A stretch of DNA of 64,000 nt from Novosphingobium sp. JCM 18896. GTDB taxonomy: Bacteria; Pseudomonadota; Alphaproteobacteria; Sphingomonadales; Sphingomonadaceae. A program made the translations under genes and the position numbers. The notes under the pieces were generated by a model. The model searched no databases and had not been told where the DNA came from. It saw nothing but the letters and a program-made list of their open reading frames with translations. The stretch spans positions 62,001 through 126,000 of the forward strand of contig NZ_JAPCZF010000001.1 in NCBI RefSeq assembly GCF_025938095.1, read 5' to 3'. Shown here in pieces: positions 59,940 to 64,000 of the stretch. Numbering within the stretch: the first letter of the stretch is position 1; each line of letters opens with the position of its first letter.

Positions 59940-60148
59940 TGCGCGCTCTGGCGGTCATCGCGCTGCTTCTGCTGGCGGGCTGCCAAAAGAGCTTCGACGA
60001 GCGCTACGAAGACGCGCAGAAGAAGATGGCCAGCCAGGCGGCCTCGATCGACCAGGAACTGGCGGTCAAGGCCAGCGAGGCAGCGATGGGCGAGGCGGCG
60101 GCGAGCGAGGCTGCTGCGAGTCCATCGCCCTCCGCTCCGCCATCCTGA
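59939..60148 (+). CDS. small lipoprotein encoded after tamB
   Basis: A 69-residue protein: signal peptide ending in the lipobox LLLAGC (Cys15), then a charged helix (DERYEDAQKKMASQAASIDQ) and an Ala/Ser/Pro tail. The ATG overlaps the tamB stop by one base (TGATG), so it is coupled to tamAB and probably works at the same envelope site. No family is recognised. Confidence 0.8.
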   Translation: MRALAVIALLLLAGCQKSFDERYEDAQKKMASQAASIDQELAVKASEAAMGEAAASEAAASPSPSAPPS

Positions 60149-60172
60149 AAGTCGGCGGCACCGCGGCGCAGT

Positions 60173-60871
60173 TTATCGAGAAGGTGCGGCGGGGCTGAAG
60201 CATCTTTCGGGATGACGAGTGCCCCGGATGCTGTCGATGTAGGGTGTTTCGATCAGTTTTAGCGGGCCAGCCGGAAAGGCGTGAAGCCCCGATATCCGCA
60301 CGTCGAGGGTCACGCAGTCCTGATTGTTCAGAGGCAGAATATAGGCGTAGCGGCCATTGAGCTTCCACCACCGGCCTTCGCTGTCGGTCAGAGCGGCTTC
60401 GGCGCGGAAGCGGCGCGTGGTGAAATGCCTACCCTTGTCCAGTAGCTCGACCTTCCGGACATAGAAGGTCATTCTTTGAATTTGGCCGGGCCGGCCCAAG
60501 GCCTGGAAGAAGTGGACCCAGCCGGCCGCGTTCGAGACGAGGATCACGACCAGGATTACCCAGGGAGCCAGCCTGCGCCGCCCCTTAAAAACCAGGATCG
60601 CCCAGAACAGGGCGCCTGCCGAAATGCCGAGGAATAGCTCTCGAAGATCTGCTCGTGGCGTGAAGTAGGGCTTTTCGCCGGCAATGCTCCAGATGAAGAT
60701 ATCGAGCAGCATCGCGCCGAGTGCCACGACGAGCACCACGAGCATCATCAACGCGGCATGCGGCGTCATCCAGGCCGGCCCAGAGCTGCGACTGACGTAA
60801 GCCGGGCCCTCCACGACGGTTGGGTCTCCGGTCCAGGCGCGGCTGTCGACACGGATGGGCTCTTTGCTCAT
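60173..60871 (-). CDS. membrane protein of unknown function
   Basis: A 232-residue protein with three predicted membrane helices at about 38-62 (HAALMMLVVLVVALGAMLLD), 77-95 and 101-120, then a soluble C-terminal part of about 110 residues (FYVRKVELLDKGRHFTTRRF, EGRWWKLNGRYAYILPL) rich in beta-strand pattern. It is not recognised as a named family. It is convergent with the tamB-lipoprotein end and separate from the VapBC pair. Reading-frame quality and composition support a real gene. Confidence 0.65.
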   Translation of the reverse strand: MSKEPIRVDSRAWTGDPTVVEGPAYVSRSSGPAWMTPHAALMMLVVLVVALGAMLLDIFIWSIAGEKPYFTPRADLRELFLGISAGALFWAILVFKGRRRLAPWVILVVILVSNAAGWVHFFQALGRPGQIQRMTFYVRKVELLDKGRHFTTRRFRAEAALTDSEGRWWKLNGRYAYILPLNNQDCVTLDVRISGLHAFPAGPLKLIETPYIDSIRGTRHPERCFSPAAPSR

Positions 60872-60950
60872 CCGCTGATCTTAGCGCGGCTCGATTACCA
60901 AGATGCAAATCCGGTGACGGCGGCGCGGCGGCTGGTAACGCGATCCGCAC

Positions 60951-61349
60951 TCATCTCCGGAAAGGATTCTCGATCCGTAGTTTCTTCTCGACCGTCATGC
61001 CGTGCTGCAGGTCTTCCGAATAGAGCACATCGCACCGCGTTCTGAGTGCCGAGGCGACGATCAGCGCATCGTAGAACGCGAAGCCGTGTCGCTGAGCGAG
61101 CGCCAAGGCCTCGATATGCGTGTCCAGATCCACGGGGTGGATCGCACGGGCCAGCGCGCGAAGCGCGGTCAGCGCGGCGTCGATTTCGTCCCACTGCCAC
61201 CCGAGCTTGCGGCGCGCGACATTGGTGAACTCGTTGAGCACTTGGACGCTGACGTCGCAGCCCTTGGCTAGCAAGGCTTCGGCCGCCTCCGAACGCGGAT
61301 CCTGGGTGAAGGCATAGACGACGACATTCGTGTCGAGGAACGCTTTCAC
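60951..61349 (-). CDS. vapC: VapC-type PIN-domain toxin
   Basis: A 132-residue PIN-domain ribonuclease. Acidic active-site residues are Asp6 (FLDTNVVVY), Glu40 (VLNEFTNV), Asp94 (FYDALIVASA) and Asp113 (YSEDLQHG), the full set. It starts at ATG 61349, overlapping the antitoxin stop by four bases. VapC toxins cut tRNA or rRNA when freed from their antitoxin. Confidence 0.9.
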   Translation of the reverse strand: MKAFLDTNVVVYAFTQDPRSEAAEALLAKGCDVSVQVLNEFTNVARRKLGWQWDEIDAALTALRALARAIHPVDLDTHIEALALAQRHGFAFYDALIVASALRTRCDVLYSEDLQHGMTVEKKLRIENPFRR

Positions 61350-61576
61350 CGCGCGTTCGCGTCGTCGCGATCGAAGCTCCAGCCTTCGGGCAGTGGACGA
61401 CGCAACTGACGGATCGTCTCCAGCGCAGCCAAGCGCTTGCGGTCGCGAGCGACCGCGAAGGTCCTATCGTCGGCGACGCGGACCTCGATGTCGTCGCCTT
61501 CCTTGAGGCCGAGCGCTTCCACCACGGCCGCGGGCAGCCGGATCGCCAGACTGTTGCCCCATCGCGTGACCTGCAT
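61346..61576 (-). CDS. vapB: AbrB/MazE-type antitoxin (VapB)
   Basis: A 76-residue protein with an N-terminal swapped-hairpin DNA-binding domain (MQVTRWGNSLAIRLPAAVVEALGLKEGDDIEV) and a C-terminal toxin-binding tail (RRPLPEGWSFDRDDANAR). ATG 61576, behind GGAG at seven bases, is chosen; upstream frame overlaps the operator. It neutralises VapC and, with it, represses its own promoter. Confidence 0.9.
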   Translation of the reverse strand: MQVTRWGNSLAIRLPAAVVEALGLKEGDDIEVRVADDRTFAVARDRKRLAALETIRQLRRPLPEGWSFDRDDANAR

Positions 61577-61590
61577 TGAAAGTCTCCAAG

Positions 61591-61613
61591 GATATACTTG
61601 GTCAATGTATATC
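61591..61613. promoter_or_regulatory. vapBC operator GATATAC-n9-GTATATC
   Basis: A perfect seven-base inverted repeat (61591-61597 and 61607-61613) lies 14 bases upstream of the vapB start in an otherwise GC-rich region. This is the normal position for VapBC autoregulation, and GTATAT may also be the -10 element. Confidence 0.75.
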
Positions 61614-61633
61614 ATGGAGTGGGCTGCGGCAAC

Positions 61634-63025
61634 TCACTCCGGCCCCAGCATCTTCTCCGGCCGCACCAGATCGTCGTACTCTTCCGCGCTGACATCCCCG
61701 CTCGCCACCGCCGCTTCGCGCAGGGTCAGGCCCTGCTTGTGCGCGGTCTTGGCGATCGCGGCGGCCTTGTCGTAGCCGATCCTGGGCGCGAGCGCGGTGA
61801 CCAGCATCAGCGAGCGTTCGACGCCCTGGCGGATATTGTCCTCGCGCGGCTCCAGGCCGAGCACCAGGTGTTCGGTGAAGCTCTCGGCCGCGTCGGCGAG
61901 CAGGCGGACCGACTGGAGGAAGTTGTAGGCCATGACCGGGCGGTAGACGTTGAGCTCGAACTGGCCCTGGCTGTCGGCGAAGGTCAGGGTCGCGTGGTTG
62001 CCGAAGACCTGCGCGCAGACCTGGGTCATCGCCTCGCATTGGGTCGGGTTGACCTTGCCGGGCATGATCGACGAGCCGGGCTCGTTCTCGGGCAGCGCCA
62101 GTTCGCCGAGGCCCGATCTGGGCCCCGAGCCGAGGTAGCGGATGTCGTTGGCGATCTTGAACAGGCTCGCGGCCAGCGTGTTGAGCGCGCCGTGGGCGAA
62201 GAGCAATGCGTCCTGCGCGGCCAGCGCTTCGAACTTGTTGGGCGCCGAGGTGAAGGGCAGGCGGGTGGCTTCGGCTATGCTCCTGGCCACGGCTTCGGCG
62301 AAACCCAAGGGGGCGTTGAGCCCGGTGCCGACCGCGGTGCCGCCCTGGGCGAGTTCGCAGACGCCGGGCAGGGTGGTGCGCACCCGGTCGATGCCGTTCG
62401 CGACTTGCCGGGCATAGCCCGAGAATTCCTGGCCCAGGGTCAGCGGCGTTGCGTCCTGCGTGTGGGTGCGGCCGATCTTGACGATGTGTTCCCAGGCGCG
62501 CGCCTTGGCATCGAGCGCATCGTGCAGCGCGGTGAGCGCGGGCAGCAGCCGCGCGTCGATCTCGCTGACCGCGGCGACGTGGATCGCGGTGGGGAAGGTG
62601 TCGTTCGACGACTGGCTCATGTTGACGTGGTCGTTGGGGTGGACCGGCGTCTTGGCGCCGAGTTCACCGCCGAGCAGCAGGTTGGCGCGGTTGGCGATGA
62701 CCTCGTTGAGGTTCATGTTGGTCTGGGTGCCCGAGCCGGTCTGCCAGACGACCAGCGGGAACTCGTCGTCGAGCTGGCCCGCGACGATCTCGTCCGCCGC
62801 CAGCACGATCGCATCGGCCAGCCTGCCGTCGAGCAGGCCGAGATCCTGGTTGACCCGCGCGGCGGCGCGCTTGACCACGGCGAGGGCGTGGATCAGCGGG
62901 CGCGGCATGCGCTCCTCGCCGATGCGGAAGTTTTCGGAAGAGCGTTGCGTCTGCGCGCCCCAGAGGTGCCGGGCCGGGACTTCGATCGCCCCCATCGTGT
63001 CGCGTTCGGTGCGGGTCTCGGTCAC
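61634..63025 (-). CDS. fumC: class II fumarate hydratase FumC
   Basis: A 463-residue fumarase, the usual FumC length. Signatures are [37 protein letters not shown], the catalytic-His region [16 protein letters not shown] and the superfamily motif [11 protein letters not shown] near residue 317. It interconverts fumarate and malate in the TCA cycle and is iron-sulfur independent. ATG 63025 is the start. Its stop lies 20 bases from the vapBC operator. Confidence 0.95.
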   Translation of the reverse strand: MTETRTERDTMGAIEVPARHLWGAQTQRSSENFRIGEERMPRPLIHALAVVKRAAARVNQDLGLLDGRLADAIVLAADEIVAGQLDDEFPLVVWQTGSGTQTNMNLNEVIANRANLLLGGELGAKTPVHPNDHVNMSQSSNDTFPTAIHVAAVSEIDARLLPALTALHDALDAKARAWEHIVKIGRTHTQDATPLTLGQEFSGYARQVANGIDRVRTTLPGVCELAQGGTAVGTGLNAPLGFAEAVARSIAEATRLPFTSAPNKFEALAAQDALLFAHGALNTLAASLFKIANDIRYLGSGPRSGLGELALPENEPGSSIMPGKVNPTQCEAMTQVCAQVFGNHATLTFADSQGQFELNVYRPVMAYNFLQSVRLLADAAESFTEHLVLGLEPREDNIRQGVERSLMLVTALAPRIGYDKAAAIAKTAHKQGLTLREAAVASGDVSAEEYDDLVRPEKMLGPE

Positions 63026-63047
63026 GGTGGTCCTCTTTGCGCGGGGG

Positions 63048-63224
63048 TCAGGACGGATCGCTGGGCTTCGCGCGGTTCCGGCGCCGGCGCCAGACGTAGT
63101 AGCCGCAACCGGCCACCCCGCCGCCGACGAGCACGGCCTGGCCGGCCACCGTCGCGGCGGCGGTAAGGCCGCCCACGGTCACGCCCCAGGCCAGTTGCGA
63201 GAGAACCGAGATGATCGCCTGCAT
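63048..63224 (-). CDS. small membrane protein
   Basis: A 58-residue protein beginning at ATG 63224 ([17 protein letters not shown]), with one or two membrane helices (about 10-46, glycine/alanine-rich) and a very basic tail ([12 protein letters not shown]). It lies 22 bases upstream of fumC on the same strand and may be co-transcribed. No family is recognised. The short length makes it uncertain. Confidence 0.5.
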   Translation of the reverse strand: MQAIISVLSQLAWGVTVGGLTAAATVAGQAVLVGGGVAGCGYYVWRRRRNRAKPSDPS

Positions 63225-63350
63225 CACCTGAAGATCGGCCTGCGGGGCGCCGGGGTCAAGGGTACGGCACTCGGCCCGACGCTTCTGCACCCCTGCCGGC
63301 GTGCAAAAAGGCCAAAGGAAAGGGCGATCATGTCGTTTGCTGATGCGGCG

Positions 63351-63477
63351 GATCCTCCCCTGCAAGGGGAGGTGGCAGGCCGGAGGCCTGACGGAGGGGT
63401 GTCAGCCTCTCGGAGAAGGGGACACCCCTCCACCACCCGCTACGCGGGCGGTCCCCCTCCCCTTGCAGGGGAGGATC
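63351..63477. repeat. palindromic intergenic repeat element
   Basis: The outer arms at 63351-63372 and 63456-63477 are exact reverse complements and each is a small hairpin (CTCCCCTGCAAGGGGAG). Inner arms GGAGGGGTGTC (63393-63403) and GACACCCCTCC (63421-63431) also pair. The whole 127-base unit can fold into one branched structure, as do dispersed palindromic elements of alphaproteobacteria. Confidence 0.8.
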
Positions 63478-63479
63478 GA

Positions 63480-63518
63480 CAAAGAAAAAGGGCGCGGACC
63501 TTTGCGATCCGCGCCCTT
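63480..63518 (-). terminator. rho-independent terminator of the right-edge dioxygenase
   Basis: AAGGGCGCGGA (63488-63498) and TCCGCGCCCTT (63508-63518) pair perfectly. On the minus strand the stem is followed by TTTTTCTTTG. It is 38 bases beyond the dioxygenase stop. Confidence 0.85.
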
Positions 63519-63556
63519 CCTTGGCTTCCTCTCGCAGAAGCTCGAAAATCAGGCCT

Positions 63557-64000
63557 TTAGGCCATCGCGTCGACCGTCTCGGTCTGCGCCTGGGGTTCGG
63601 TTTCCCAGCGGCCGAAGCCGTAGTCGCCCTTGATCGTCGTGCGGTGGACGACGCGATCGTACTTGGGATTGCAGCCGCAGGCCTCGTGGAGCATGCGCCA
63701 GTTGTCCCAGATCACCATGTCGGTGGGCTTCCACTGGTGGTAGTAGGGCTCGATCGTCGCTTCGACGTTTTCCCAGATCTCGGCGCAGAGCGCGTTGCCC
63801 TCGGGGGTCTCGTTGCCGACGATGCCGCGGCAGCCGTAGGGCGTCATGTGCAGCACCTTCTCGCCGGTCTCGCGCGTCCACACCGCGGGGTGGATCGAGC
63901 GCGGCAGCTTCTTGGCATATTCGAGGATGTCGTCGTTCTTCGGCTGGATTTCCTTGAAGGTCTTGGGCAGGCCGAAGAACTGGCGCTCGTAATGCATGTC
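63557..64000 (-). CDS. TauD/TfdA family dioxygenase, partial (N-terminus outside window)
   Basis: The last 147 codons of a Fe(II)/2-oxoglutarate dioxygenase, running off the right edge. Visible are the 2-oxoglutarate-binding Thr region VLHMTPYG, then MVIWDNWRMLHEACG, which carries the distal metal His, and the Arg region VVHRTTIKGDYGFGRWE. The HxD half is outside. The first Met seen (63997) is unlikely to be the true start because the family is about 280-300 residues. It is not a copy of the dioxygenase at 14480; the two share only family motifs. Confidence 0.85.
   Translation of the reverse strand, partial: DMHYERQFFGLPKTFKEIQPKNDDILEYAKKLPRSIHPAVWTRETGEKVLHMTPYGCRGIVGNETPEGNALCAEIWENVEATIEPYYHQWKPTDMVIWDNWRMLHEACGCNPKYDRVVHRTTIKGDYGFGRWETEPQAQTETVDAMA

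Larger units (their letters stand above)
63225..63556. other. non-coding stretch with palindromic repeat and terminator
   Basis: These 332 bases hold a palindromic repeat (63351-63477) and the terminator of the next minus-strand gene (63480-63518). No credible gene is visible. Confidence 0.5.

Noticed and set aside
1..64000. tRNA, rRNA, CRISPR, insertion sequence or prophage genes
   Set aside because: None was recognised by reading both strands; the only repeats are short palindromic intergenic elements.

Overview
The window is GC-rich, densely packed bacterial DNA of alphaproteobacterial type, most likely a sphingomonad (Novosphingobium/Sphingobium-like). The reasons are long runs of genes joined by 4-base ATGA or 1-base TGATG overlaps, an alphaproteobacterial CheA layout, a short palindromic intergenic repeat of a kind common in sphingomonads, and CTTGAC-like promoters. 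The organism assignment is inference. I see no rRNA, tRNA, CRISPR array, prophage or insertion sequence. The window reads as chromosomal core plus catabolic accessory genes.

Layout. 1-8.3 kb: an acyl-CoA catabolic locus. It holds a partial enoyl-CoA hydratase, two aminoglycoside-phosphotransferase-fold proteins, an acyl-CoA dehydrogenase, two SDR dehydrogenases, a quinone oxidoreductase, a DUF1993 protein and a GntR/FCD regulator; a shared CGTRGGGC motif lies in both divergent promoter regions. The coupled kinase and dehydrogenase genes match the domain pair fused in animal ACAD10/ACAD11 and separate in the levulinate (lva) pathway, so 4-hydroxyacyl-CoA turnover is a reasonable hypothesis. 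8.5-16.4 kb: a small Ala-rich lipoprotein; a DUF2332/cupin/alpha-beta hydrolase operon with a divergent TetR regulator; an MmgE/PrpD plus isocitrate-lyase-like pair; a TauD-type dioxygenase; and an LD-carboxypeptidase. 16.6-20 kb: a PQQ quinohemoprotein dehydrogenase lacking the usual Cys-Cys pair, and a LuxR-type regulator with a degenerate receiver.

20.2-32 kb: a complete chemotaxis operon on the minus strand (MCP, STAS, CheA, CheR, CheB, CheD, CheY, CheW and an unknown C-terminal partner). A divergent second CheB lacks the catalytic histidine, and is followed by a tandem PilZ protein and a PAS-GGDEF-EAL protein, so motility and c-di-GMP signalling are adjacent.

34.2-47.3 kb: assimilatory nitrate reduction: NasT (ANTAR antiterminator), NasS (nitrate sensor), a PP2C/Ser-Thr kinase fusion, a nitrate transporter, a porin, NirB, NirD, NasA and siroheme methyltransferase. 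The nirB leader carries a typical two-hexaloop ANTAR RNA overlapping a terminator. A second copy, with the same promoter architecture, lies directly after nasS and has no gene downstream on its strand. It looks like a free small RNA and is the most interesting feature of the window: a candidate NasT decoy.

47.3-53 kb: a zeta-class GST, then an arginine succinyltransferase operon (astD, M20 hydrolase, astA, astB) in which an M20 metallohydrolase may replace AstE. 53.2-60.1 kb: tamA-tamB-lipoprotein, for outer-membrane protein assembly. 60.2-64 kb: a membrane protein, a VapBC toxin-antitoxin pair with an obvious operator, fumarase C, a small membrane protein, a palindromic repeat and a second, partial TauD-family dioxygenase.
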